A stretch of DNA of 52,904 nt. It comes from Deltaproteobacteria bacterium. Lineage in GTDB: Bacteria > UBA10199 > JACPAL01. The stretch lies in NCBI GenBank assembly GCA_016180855.1, contig JACPAL010000005.1, positions 1-52,904 of the forward strand. The letters run 5' to 3'. A program made the translations under genes and the position numbers. This document shows, one piece after another, positions 7,651 to 15,353 of this stretch; position 1 is the stretch's first letter, and each line of letters begins with the position of its first letter. The notes beneath the pieces are model-generated. The model ran no database searches. It saw only the letters and a program-made list of their open reading frames with translations, and had not been told where the DNA came from.

Positions 7651-8999
7651 AGAAAACAGATTCCCTTTCTCCAGGAAGTTATGAAAATTTTGTTTCTCAG
7701 CTTGCCGATCGGGAATACTTCGGCCAAAAACTGGGGTTAGAGCGCATTCAAAGGCTCCTTGATCAGCTTGGAAACCCGGAGAAGAGATTTCCCTCTATTC
7801 ATATCGCCGGTACCAACGGCAAAGGTTCCACCGCGGCGATGATCGCCACCATCCTTAAAGAAGCCGGATATCGGGTCGGCCTTTATACCTCGCCGCATCT
7901 GATCGATTTTTGTGAGAGGATCCGCATTCTCTCTCCTTCCATAACTCACCCCCAGCCCCTCTCTTACATTAAGAGAGGGGAGAGCAATCCCCCCATACAA
8001 CCTGGTCAAGTCCTCCACTACGCCCGTCTTATCAAGGAAGCGGAAGAGGAGCCGCTTACCTTTTTTGAACTTGCGACGGCGATCGGGTTTTTGCATTTCG
8101 CGACTGAGGGCGGGTATCCACCGGAGGAGGGTAAGGAACCTGTTGATATCGCCGTTATCGAGGTCGGGATGGGGGGACGACTCGATGCAACGAACGTTAT
8201 TACACCACTTGTCTCGGTGATCACAACGATTGGATTGGATCACACCCAATATCTTGGGGATTCGATTGAAAAGATTGCCTTTGAGAAGGCCGGGATCATC
8301 AAGCCGGGGGTGCCGGTGGTGGTTGGGGATTTGCCGGAGGGGGCCGCAGAGGTGCTGCGAACAATAATATCCCCCCACCGAGATCCCCACGGTCATCAAG
8401 AGGCCCCCCTTGGTTTAAGGGGGGCGAAGATTATCCCGGCGCTGTTTGAGGGGGGATACAAGATTGGTCTTTCAGGCTCCCACCAACAACAAAACGCCGC
8501 TGTGGCCATGGCGGTTATTGCTGAATTAAGGAGACAAGGCTGGTCCATCTCCGATGCCGCCGTTTCCGAAGGGCTTGCCAACATCGACTGGCCGGGCCGT
8601 CTTCAAACGATTCAGGAAGAGCCATGGATCTTGATCGATGGAGCCCACAATCGGGAGGCGATGGAGACCGTCCGGCGGTATCTCGAGCAGAGCCTTCAAG
8701 GGCGACGACTAAAAGTCTTATTTACCGCGATGGCCGATAAAGATATTTCAGGAATGTTGGGCGAGATAGGGTCGGTCGCTTCGGAGATCGTTGTGACCGA
8801 ACTCCCCATGAAGAGGGCCGCCAGCTCCGATGAGCTTTTACGTTTGGTAAAAGAGAATGGCATGGAAGGTCAGTTCATAAGTCCCCCCGAAAAAGCTTTC
8901 CAATTGATGAGGGAATCCCTTAAAGAGGATGAGGTGTTGCTGGCAACGGGCTCCTTTTATCTGGTGGGAGAGCTTCTCCGATGCTTGTTAGATCCTTAA
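7647..8999 (+). CDS. folC: bifunctional folylpolyglutamate synthase / dihydrofolate synthase
   Basis: The product (450 aa, GTG start overlapping the previous stop) adds glutamate to folates, and in bifunctional members first makes dihydrofolate. Visible Mur-ligase features are the P-loop region HIAGTNGKGSTAAMI, the SPHLIDFCERIRI segment, EVGMGGRLDATNV, TTIGLDHTQYLG, the lysine segment FEKAGIIKPGVP and the C-terminal DGAHN. Two stretches look foreign to the family, around residues 98-121 and 241-271. Both coincide with palindromic repeat DNA that stays in frame. The protein is accordingly longer than I expect for FolC. It overlaps the next gene by 19 nt. Confidence 0.93.
   Translation: MKKTDSLSPGSYENFVSQLADREYFGQKLGLERIQRLLDQLGNPEKRFPSIHIAGTNGKGSTAAMIATILKEAGYRVGLYTSPHLIDFCERIRILSPSITHPQPLSYIKRGESNPPIQPGQVLHYARLIKEAEEEPLTFFELATAIGFLHFATEGGYPPEEGKEPVDIAVIEVGMGGRLDATNVITPLVSVITTIGLDHTQYLGDSIEKIAFEKAGIIKPGVPVVVGDLPEGAAEVLRTIISPHRDPHGHQEAPLGLRGAKIIPALFEGGYKIGLSGSHQQQNAAVAMAVIAELRRQGWSISDAAVSEGLANIDWPGRLQTIQEEPWILIDGAHNREAMETVRRYLEQSLQGRRLKVLFTAMADKDISGMLGEIGSVASEIVVTELPMKRAASSDELLRLVKENGMEGQFISPPEKAFQLMRESLKEDEVLLATGSFYLVGELLRCLLDP
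7956..7994. repeat. palindromic repeat inserted in frame in folC (first)
   Basis: A perfect 10-bp stem, CCCCTCTCTT (7956-7965) and AAGAGAGGGG (7971-7980), closes a 5-nt loop inside folC. ATCCCCCC follows at 7987-7994, an end motif shared with the other inserts in this window. The encoded residues (SYIKRGESNPP) resemble nothing in FolC and fall in a variable part between the substrate loops. No stop is introduced. Confidence 0.65.
8368..8458. repeat. 91-bp palindromic element with terminal inverted repeats, in frame in folC (second)
   Basis: The element is bounded by TATCCCCCC (8368-8376) and its perfect inverse GGGGGGATA (8450-8458). Inside is a perfect 9-bp hairpin, GCCCCCCTT (8403-8411) / AAGGGGGGC (8417-8425). 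FolC reads through it without a stop, giving an extra segment between VLRTII and GLSGSHQQQNAAV. It resembles a very small non-coding mobile element. Confidence 0.7.
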
Positions 9000-9727
9000 G
9001 TCTTATCGTCTGTCTCTTTTCATTCTCCCTTTCAGCGGATGATGGGCGTTTGATCATCGAAAAGATGGTTCAGAGGATACGTGGCCACGCCAATATCGCG
9101 GAATACGAGATGACGATTCAGCGTCCCTCCTGGACACGCACAATCCGCCTCAAGGCGTGGGATGATCGTGCTCACAGCCGCGTTTTTGTGCGTCTCCTGG
9201 AGCCTCCGAAGGATGCGGGGATCTCTTTCTTGAGGCTTGATTACAATCTCTGGAACTATCTCCCGAAGGTGGAAAAGGTTATGAAGATTCCGCCCTCGAT
9301 GATGCTCCAACCCTGGATGGGGAGTGATTTTTCGAACGATGATCTTGTTAAGGAGTCAAGTTACATCGATGATTATGAGCATCAGGTGGTGGGTCACGAG
9401 ATGAAGGAGGGGGAGAAGGTCTTTAAAATCGAGCTCATTCCAAAACTGCATGCGCCGGTCGTCTGGGGAAAGGTCGTTTTCTGGGTCCGTGAAAAAGATG
9501 ATCTGCCGATGGAGCAGCATTTTTTAGATGAGAGGGGAAGGCTGATCAAGGTCTTGACCTTTAAGGATTTCAAAATCATGGATGGTATTCTTCACCCCCT
9601 CCTCTGGGAGATGGAAAATAAGCAGAAAGAGGGACAGAAGACGATGATTCGGCTCGTAAATGTTGACTTTGACCCTTTGCCTCCGATTCCCACGTCGGTG
9701 TTTACGGAACAGAATTTGCGACGCTAA
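8981..9727 (+). CDS. LolA-like outer membrane lipoprotein-sorting family protein
   Basis: A 248-aa protein with a signal peptide (MLVRSLSLIVCLFSFSLSA) followed by a LolA/LppX-type lipid-binding fold (PF17131-like). The signature stretches are YEMTIQRPSWTRTIRLKAW, a PPKDAGISFLR segment, LWNYLPKVEKVMKIPPSMM, a WMGSDFSNDDLV motif and a late LPMEQHFLDERGRL. It should act in the periplasm and bind a lipid or lipidated cargo. Family members often neighbour MacB/LolCDE-type ABC transporters; here that transporter lies 2.5 kb downstream, beyond the minus-strand cassette. It overlaps folC by 19 nt and meets the convergent protease gene with a 4-nt overlap. Confidence 0.85.
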   Translation: MLVRSLSLIVCLFSFSLSADDGRLIIEKMVQRIRGHANIAEYEMTIQRPSWTRTIRLKAWDDRAHSRVFVRLLEPPKDAGISFLRLDYNLWNYLPKVEKVMKIPPSMMLQPWMGSDFSNDDLVKESSYIDDYEHQVVGHEMKEGEKVFKIELIPKLHAPVVWGKVVFWVREKDDLPMEQHFLDERGRLIKVLTFKDFKIMDGILHPLLWEMENKQKEGQKTMIRLVNVDFDPLPPIPTSVFTEQNLRR

Positions 9728-11010
9728 CCTACGTTCTCCTTTCTCAACTCCTGCCAGGCATAATAACCATCAAGATTGAGGATCGGCAGGAGATTTATTA
9801 AACAGAGGAGATAGGAACCGGCTGTGAAGAGCCACAGAACCAATTGGGACTCCGATCCTTCGAACAGGAATAAGAGGCAAGAGGAGAGTCCTCCCAGGAT
9901 GAGATGGGTGTACGGGCCGGCGAGTGAGACAACAATCCTCTGCCACCGACTTGCGAGCCACATGTCGGAGGTATCCACGAAAAGGATCGGGCTGATCCAG
10001 TTCCAACCGACTCCTATTCCGAGAATCCGTCGACCAAATGCCTTCGTCGTAAAGGCGTGCCCTCCTTCATGAATGGGGCCGGACAGTAGAAGAAGCACGA
10101 TGAGAGGTAGAGTGATGCCTGGAATTTCATCGAGATTCATTTGGGACCATTTCAGGGGGAGGTCTTTAAGAAAGAGTAGAAGACCCGATAGGGTGAGGAG
10201 GCCGATCAGTAACTGCCCACTCCTGGAGAAGAGGGGACGGATGAACCGGTAGAGACGGGAGATGAGGGGATCAACATTTCGGAGCATGAGTCTCCATTCA
10301 AACAGATGTTGCAGTCCTTGTAAAATCCTTTGGCCCCACGAGGGGATCAGAAGGAACGATGCCCTTGTCGTGCGACTCTTGGCAAATCCTGAGGCGACCA
10401 GCCCTGAGATAGTCTCTGCAATTGAATGTGGCGCAAAAAGTCCGAACTCTTTCAAGTAAAGAAGGGTTAGATCTTTCAGATTTTTATGGCCGTCGAGATT
10501 TTGCCAAATAAATATCCCTTGGGAGGAGAGTCGGAAGTAGGTCCCATCGCCTCTATTGGCAAGGATCGTCATCACGGTTCCATCTTCCGAAGTTGTTGTT
10601 TGTTCCTCAATGCCGGTGGTTCGAATCGGTCGATCGCGAAGACTCAAGATTTCAAACATTCCGAGGCGAAGTTCGCGACTCTCGCCGACCACCTTCATGA
10701 AATCCTCCCGTTTTAATTCCAGGAGTTCGGTTTCCCCTAACGCACGAACGGTCGCATTTCGGGTAGATTCTGTGAGAAGGGCGGTCTCTCCAAAGAGGGC
10801 ACCTGCTTCCAGGATAGCCAGTTGCCTTTTCCGCCCATTGTCTTTCTGAATCACTTCAACCCGACCGGTTTTGACAAGAAAACAGGAGCTGGCCACTTCC
10901 CCCTCACGAATAATCGTGTCGCCTTGTTTGATGGAAAGGCAATGGATCTTTTGAGCCAGAAGGTGCAGGCGGTCGACTTTAAGGGAGCCAAAAGGGGTGG
11001 CCCTCTTCAA
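9724..11010 (-). CDS. fused cNMP-binding / PqqD-like / M50 site-2 protease membrane protein
   Basis: 428 aa from TTG 11010. Residues about 8-130 form a cyclic-nucleotide-binding fold (QGDTIIREGE, GALFGETALLTESTRNATVRA). Residues about 133-212 match PqqD-type domains, the RiPP recognition fold (GTYFRLSSQGIFIWQNLDGHKNLKDL). Residues 264-428 form a multi-pass M50 peptidase with the zinc motif HEGGH (314-318), AGPYTHL and the distal NLDGYY (412-417). The domain mix suggests a membrane protease that recognises a peptide leader and may respond to a nucleotide. It directly follows the 66-aa precursor-like peptide gene. Codons upstream in the same frame (VKTEQLLVIDFL) look like natural cNMP-domain sequence, so the start may lie further upstream at an unusual codon. 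Confidence 0.85.
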   Translation of the reverse strand: MKRATPFGSLKVDRLHLLAQKIHCLSIKQGDTIIREGEVASSCFLVKTGRVEVIQKDNGRKRQLAILEAGALFGETALLTESTRNATVRALGETELLELKREDFMKVVGESRELRLGMFEILSLRDRPIRTTGIEEQTTTSEDGTVMTILANRGDGTYFRLSSQGIFIWQNLDGHKNLKDLTLLYLKEFGLFAPHSIAETISGLVASGFAKSRTTRASFLLIPSWGQRILQGLQHLFEWRLMLRNVDPLISRLYRFIRPLFSRSGQLLIGLLTLSGLLLFLKDLPLKWSQMNLDEIPGITLPLIVLLLLSGPIHEGGHAFTTKAFGRRILGIGVGWNWISPILFVDTSDMWLASRWQRIVVSLAGPYTHLILGGLSSCLLFLFEGSESQLVLWLFTAGSYLLCLINLLPILNLDGYYAWQELRKENVG

Positions 11011-11039
11011 GAAATCGATGACAAGGAGCTGCTCTGTCT

Positions 11040-11240
11040 TTACATTCCCTTGCTGATTTGTGATTTTAATTCCTCGTCAGGTCGGTTCCAGTCGATCTTT
11101 CGGAGTGTCGTCAATTCCTCGCTATTTAGCTTGACGCCTGATTTCTGGATCGTCCCTTCAGGATCTTTGCGGAATTCCACCCTGAATTTCTGGTCGTTCA
11201 TCCACTTGTCGATCAGTTTGCCGATATCTTGGTAGCTCAT
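11040..11240 (-). CDS. 66-aa RiPP precursor-like peptide (Os1348/NHLP-leader-like)
   Basis: ATG 11240 is preceded by a strong AAAGGAG. The peptide resembles Nif11/NHLP-type leaders: a helical start, FRVEFRKDPEG, then LNSEELTTLRKI, a spacing seen in Os1348-like precursors. The short tail after it is charged, lacks Cys and has a Trp at residue 51; another Trp is at 13. It lies between a prenyl-synthase-like gene, which it overlaps by 83 nt, and a protease carrying a PqqD-like domain. That context supports a modified secreted peptide. ComX of Bacillus is a Trp-prenylated peptide encoded next to a prenyl synthase (ComQ); the parallel here is inference. Confidence 0.7.
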   Translation of the reverse strand: MSYQDIGKLIDKWMNDQKFRVEFRKDPEGTIQKSGVKLNSEELTTLRKIDWNRPDEELKSQISKGM

Positions 11241-12186
11241 GGGTTCTGTTCTCCTTTTTGAAAAGTGAGACGTTACCTATATAGGAAACAAGCCTCTCTT
11301 GATAGCTTTTTTTTGGGTGGGCCGCCGCGAGACTTTTTTTCGCCCGTTCACAATAGAGCTCAATTAAGAAGGCTGTGAGACGGCCGATCCCCTTGGCAAA
11401 GAGAAGGGACCTGGCCTTTTCAAGAGGTCCGAACAAAACCCTCTTTTCGGCCTCGGAACATCTTTGAAGGCAAAGGGCGATCGGGAGTGTCCTCGTACCG
11501 TTCCTCAAGTCCCGACTGATGGGGGCCTGAAACAGGTCATAGAAGTCGGTGGCGAGTTGGGTCGCGGTTCCGAGATTTCGTCCCATCTCTTCATAGGAAC
11601 TGATTTGGTCTTCTGCTCCTCCGGCCAGTAATGCGGCGATTGAGGCGAGGGTCGCGATACCACTGCTCTTGGCCCTCACGGAATCTTCGACCTCTTGTGT
11701 CTGGACATTTGTTTTCCCCGTCATTGCGAGTTCCCTTTGCTGCCCGGTGGCGGCCTCCAACAGTCCCTTTGCAAATCGGAGCTGGATCTTTATGCGGAGC
11801 TCTTCGGTCGTCTTGAGCTCTGCGATCAAAATCTGGGGGAGTGCTGAGAGAAAGAGTGAGGAGCCGAGTTGGAGTTCTGGCGTTCTGTGGTTCGGCCAGT
11901 GAGCTATCGCATCCCCATCGGCGATGTCATCGATAATATCCATTCCCAGGAAGAGGAACTTCCCCAGTGCGGTCAGCGGAAGCGCCTCCTCTTCACGTCC
12001 GGCGATTCCGCCATAGACGAGGAGGGGAATATCGACATACGGAGAGTTTTCCCCTGTCGGGAACTGATCGAGAAGCGAATGCAGAAGAGAGCGCTGATCC
12101 TGGGAGGAGATAGAGATATCGATGAATGATCGTGCCGGATCACTCTCGTCTTGGAGAGGCAGGGGAGCAAAAGCGACTCGTGACAT
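11158..12186 (-). CDS. polyprenyl / isoprenyl diphosphate synthase-like protein (ComQ-like context)
   Basis: 342 aa with an all-helical isoprenyl synthase pattern. The first Asp-rich motif DDIAD (86-90) is intact. The second is reduced but keeps the Q-x3-D-x2-D pattern (QLATDFYD, 210-217), as in peptide-prenylating ComQ proteins and some lipid synthases. RAKSSGIATLASIAALLAGG fits the family lysine helix. The last ~28 residues are read from DNA that also encodes the start of the 66-aa peptide. No good ribosome site precedes ATG 12186, only 50 nt from the divergent ABC ATPase gene. Substrate could be a free prenyl chain or the neighbouring peptide; the sequence does not decide. Confidence 0.8.
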   Translation of the reverse strand: MSRVAFAPLPLQDESDPARSFIDISISSQDQRSLLHSLLDQFPTGENSPYVDIPLLVYGGIAGREEEALPLTALGKFLFLGMDIIDDIADGDAIAHWPNHRTPELQLGSSLFLSALPQILIAELKTTEELRIKIQLRFAKGLLEAATGQQRELAMTGKTNVQTQEVEDSVRAKSSGIATLASIAALLAGGAEDQISSYEEMGRNLGTATQLATDFYDLFQAPISRDLRNGTRTLPIALCLQRCSEAEKRVLFGPLEKARSLLFAKGIGRLTAFLIELYCERAKKSLAAAHPKKSYQERLVSYIGNVSLFKKENRTHELPRYRQTDRQVDERPEIQGGIPQRS

Positions 12187-12236
12187 AAAGTGGGGGGTAT
12201 GCTACCAGAAAAAGGGTCAAAGAAAAGGATTTTTCC

Positions 12237-12911
12237 ATGGAAAATCAGATCCTACTCGAGGCGGTTGAGAAAGTTTATCGGACCAATGGCCTGCCGGTTA
12301 AGGCGCTCACGAATGTCTCTTTGACGTTTGCCTCCGGTGAGTTTGCTGTCCTGGCCGGACCTTCGGGCTCAGGAAAATCGACCCTTTTGAATCTCATCGG
12401 GGCGCTTGATCGTCCAACGTCAGGCGGCGTCAAAGTGGCCGGGAGAGATCTTTTACAGATGAATCTCCGGCAGCTCTCGGAATTTCGGCTTCGAAAGATT
12501 GGATTTGTCTTTCAGTCCTACAATCTGATTCCTGTCTTAACGGCGATTGAGAATGTTGAATACATCCTGCTCCTTCAGGGAATCGATCCAAAGGAGAGAC
12601 GTGAGAGGGCCATGGCCCTCCTGGAACGGGTCGGTCTTCTAGACCAGGTTGGCAAGCGACCGGGTGAAATGAGTGGGGGGCAGCAACAGCGAGTTGCCGT
12701 GGCCCGGGCGCTTGTGAGTCGCCCCGAGTTGATTTTGGCCGATGAGCCAACGGCGAATCTCGACTCACAGACAGGGGCAACGTTGATTGATCTCTTTCGA
12801 GAGTTGAACGAGCAATTTCAAACAACCTTCCTCTTTGCCTCACACGATCCGATGGTCATTGAGCGGGCCCGGCGTGTGGTCCGGCTTAAAGATGGTCGGA
12901 TTGAGTCATGA
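12237..12911 (+). CDS. ABC transporter ATPase, LolD/MacB type
   Basis: 224 aa with Walker A GPSGSGKST, Q-loop FVFQSYNLIP, signature MSGGQQQRVAVARAL, Walker B LILADEPTANLD and switch His in ASHDP. This subfamily powers MacB/LolCDE-like mechanotransmission transporters that act on lipoproteins, peptides or lipids from the periplasmic side. AAGGA precedes ATG 12237. It overlaps the first permease by 4 nt (ATGA). Divergent from the prenyl-synthase cassette with only 50 bp between. Confidence 0.95.
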   Translation: MENQILLEAVEKVYRTNGLPVKALTNVSLTFASGEFAVLAGPSGSGKSTLLNLIGALDRPTSGGVKVAGRDLLQMNLRQLSEFRLRKIGFVFQSYNLIPVLTAIENVEYILLLQGIDPKERRERAMALLERVGLLDQVGKRPGEMSGGQQQRVAVARALVSRPELILADEPTANLDSQTGATLIDLFRELNEQFQTTFLFASHDPMVIERARRVVRLKDGRIES

Positions 12912-14131
12912 GGCTTCTTTTGAAATTGGCGTTTCGAAACATCTTCCGTCATAAGAAGCGTTCTCTCATTACGATGACGGCGATTGCCGTTGGTTTGGGG
13001 GCCCTTATTTTTATGAGGAGCTTTATGCATGGGGCCCATCTCCAGATGGTTCGTAATGTCACGCGAACACTGACCAGTGATGCCCAAATTGTTCCTAAGG
13101 CGCTTGAAAATTTTTACAATACGAATGGGGCGATCGAAGATCCCGAGCCGATCCGTCGTATTCTCCGTTCGGACCCCCGAATCCTGGCATTTTCTGAAAG
13201 GATTATCGGCGGAGGGATGATTGCCTCTGAGAAAAAATCGATGGCGACGTTTATCATCGGTTTTGATCCGGCGCAGGAGGAAAAAATAGGTACCCGCCGG
13301 GAGGTTGTTTCTGGTCGGGCCCTGACGGAAGCGGACGAACAAGGTCTCATTTTGGGCGAAAAGATGCGTCAGATTCTGGGAGCCCAAATCGGAGAGTCGA
13401 TTGTGCTGACGGCGCAAGACTTCTATGGATCCCTCACGGGCGAGAGATTTACCGTTCTGGGGACCTTTCAGACAGGAAATGATCAGGTGGACAACAGTAT
13501 GGTGATCCTCTTGAAGCAATCCGCCCAAAGACTCCTTTCTTTTGAGCAACGCGTTTCGAAATTCGCCCTCCGGATAGATCCCCGTTATTTAACCGATGAT
13601 GTTGTGCACGATTTGAGGGGCAAGATTGTAGATCCAAATCTCAAGGTGGTGACCTGGCAGAATCTGATTCCGATGATCGCGCAGATGATCCAGTTTCAGG
13701 ACGGGATGAGCTTTATCATTATGGCGATTGTTCTGTCCGTTGTCGCCACCGGGATTCTCAATACACTGATGATGTCTATTATGGAGAGAATTCGTGAGTT
13801 TGGTCTCATGATTGCTCTGGGAACAAAGCCGTCACAGATTATTCTTCTCATTCTTCTTGAGTCCTTTTTCTTGAGTATCTTTGGTGCCCTCGGTGGGCTT
13901 TTTCTGGGATCCGGACTTATCTTTTACTTCGGCCATATCGGGATTGACCTGACACGGTTTGTTTCCGCCTTGTCCAATCTCATGATTGGATCACAGGTCT
14001 TCCCCCACTTTGACCTGCGCTATTCTCTGATTTTCCTGCTCGTTGTCCTTGTCAGTAATCTCCTTGTTTCCCTCTATCCGGCCTGGAGGGCCGGGAAGTT
14101 AGCGCCCTTGGAGGCGATGAGACAGGTATGA
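12908..14131 (+). CDS. ABC transporter permease, FtsX/LolE-like, first of a tandem pair
   Basis: 407 aa. One N-terminal transmembrane helix after FRNIFRHKKRSL, a large periplasmic MacB_PCD-like domain (about residues 40-270), then three C-terminal helices of the FtsX fold, with MERIREFGLMIALG before the second. It is clearly paralogous to the next gene: same length and the same motifs (YNTNG, LGEKMRQILG). Together with the ATPase it should form an inner-membrane complex. Overlaps both neighbours by 4 nt. Confidence 0.92.
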   Translation: MRLLLKLAFRNIFRHKKRSLITMTAIAVGLGALIFMRSFMHGAHLQMVRNVTRTLTSDAQIVPKALENFYNTNGAIEDPEPIRRILRSDPRILAFSERIIGGGMIASEKKSMATFIIGFDPAQEEKIGTRREVVSGRALTEADEQGLILGEKMRQILGAQIGESIVLTAQDFYGSLTGERFTVLGTFQTGNDQVDNSMVILLKQSAQRLLSFEQRVSKFALRIDPRYLTDDVVHDLRGKIVDPNLKVVTWQNLIPMIAQMIQFQDGMSFIIMAIVLSVVATGILNTLMMSIMERIREFGLMIALGTKPSQIILLILLESFFLSIFGALGGLFLGSGLIFYFGHIGIDLTRFVSALSNLMIGSQVFPHFDLRYSLIFLLVVLVSNLLVSLYPAWRAGKLAPLEAMRQV

Positions 14132-15351
14132 CCTCTATTCTAATGCTGGCCTACAGAAATATTCTCCGGCACAAAAAGAGGTCATTCATCATTGTTGCTG
14201 CCATTGCGATCGGTCTTGGGGCGATTCTCTTCTTGCGTGGTTTTGCCTCCGGGGCTCAGAGGCAGATGATTGATAACATCGTTTCGGTCATTACAAGCGA
14301 AATCTCAATTGTTCATAAATCGATGGAAAACATCTATAACACCAATGGAACGATAAAAGATCCCGAATCGGTTCGGCGTCTCCTCCGTGAAGACCCGCGT
14401 GTTGCCGGTTTTGCCGAGGAGGTCTTTGGTTCCGGTATCATTTCGTCTCCGCAGGCCTCCATCATGACCTTTGTATCGGGGGTTGATCCGGGGCAGGAAA
14501 CGGCGATTGGAAGTCGTTTCCCGATCGTTTCAGGGCGGCTTTATGCCTCGGAGGAGGAGCACAGTGTTGTTATAGGTGAAAAGATGCGGAAGATTCTTGG
14601 GGTTGAGTTGGGTGAGAAGGTTGTCGTAACGGTTCAAGATCTGGGCGGAACGCTGACGGGTGAGTCGTTTACGCTCGTGGGGACGCTCGAGATTGGCAAT
14701 GATCAGCTTGACAGTGGAACCGTTGTTCTTTCTTTGGGGGCAGGAAAGAGACTGCTCGGAATGGGAGATCGACTTTCCAAATTTGCCGTGAAGGCTCACG
14801 ATCGGCATGAGATTCCGGCGCTTGTGAAAAGTTTGAAAGAGAGGCTTACCGGCACCGATCTCATTGTGATGACGTGGGACGAACTGATTCCGATGCTCTC
14901 ACAGATGATGCGATTTCAGGATGGAATGATTTTCATTCTCCTTTTAATTGTTCTTTCCGTCGTAACGGCTGGTGTTCTGAATACGCTCCTCATGTCGATT
15001 ATTGAGAGAACAAGGGAATTTGGACTCATGTTGGCACTAGGGGTAAAACCGTTTCAGGTTGTTTTGCTACTGATTGTCGAAACGCTCCTTTTAAGTCTTA
15101 TGGGGGTTGTCGTCGGGATTTCGCTCGGTACGCTGGCGATCCTCTATTTTGGTCATGTTGGCATTGATCTGACCCGGTTTTTGTCGACATTCTCCAATCT
15201 CCTGGTTGGTTCCCACGTTTATCCGCGTGTTGACTGGAGCTATGTTGGGATTTTTGTGATGGTTGTGTTGGTTGCCAATATTTTTATCGCCTTTTACCCG
15301 GCTTGGAGGGCCTCAAGGCTCCAGCCTGTCGTAGCGATGAGGCAGGTGTAA
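14128..15351 (+). CDS. ABC transporter permease, FtsX/LolE-like, second of a tandem pair
   Basis: 407 aa with the same architecture as the preceding permease: N-terminal helix after YRNILRHKKRSF, periplasmic domain containing YNTNGTIKDPE and GEKMRKILG, and three C-terminal helices around IERTREFGLMLALG. The pair likely forms a LolC/LolE-like heterodimer and arose by tandem duplication. The substrate is unknown; a LolA-like protein upstream and an outer-membrane barrel downstream suggest transport of a lipid-type or lipidated molecule towards the outer membrane. Confidence 0.92.
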   Translation: MTSILMLAYRNILRHKKRSFIIVAAIAIGLGAILFLRGFASGAQRQMIDNIVSVITSEISIVHKSMENIYNTNGTIKDPESVRRLLREDPRVAGFAEEVFGSGIISSPQASIMTFVSGVDPGQETAIGSRFPIVSGRLYASEEEHSVVIGEKMRKILGVELGEKVVVTVQDLGGTLTGESFTLVGTLEIGNDQLDSGTVVLSLGAGKRLLGMGDRLSKFAVKAHDRHEIPALVKSLKERLTGTDLIVMTWDELIPMLSQMMRFQDGMIFILLLIVLSVVTAGVLNTLLMSIIERTREFGLMLALGVKPFQVVLLLIVETLLLSLMGVVVGISLGTLAILYFGHVGIDLTRFLSTFSNLLVGSHVYPRVDWSYVGIFVMVVLVANIFIAFYPAWRASRLQPVVAMRQV

Positions 15352-15353
15352 TT

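Noticed and set aside
7956-8458. A CRISPR array or IS element to explain repeats in folC, hemB and spacers
   Set aside because: There are no regularly spaced identical repeats with spacers and no transposase gene anywhere in the window; the elements are short palindromes.
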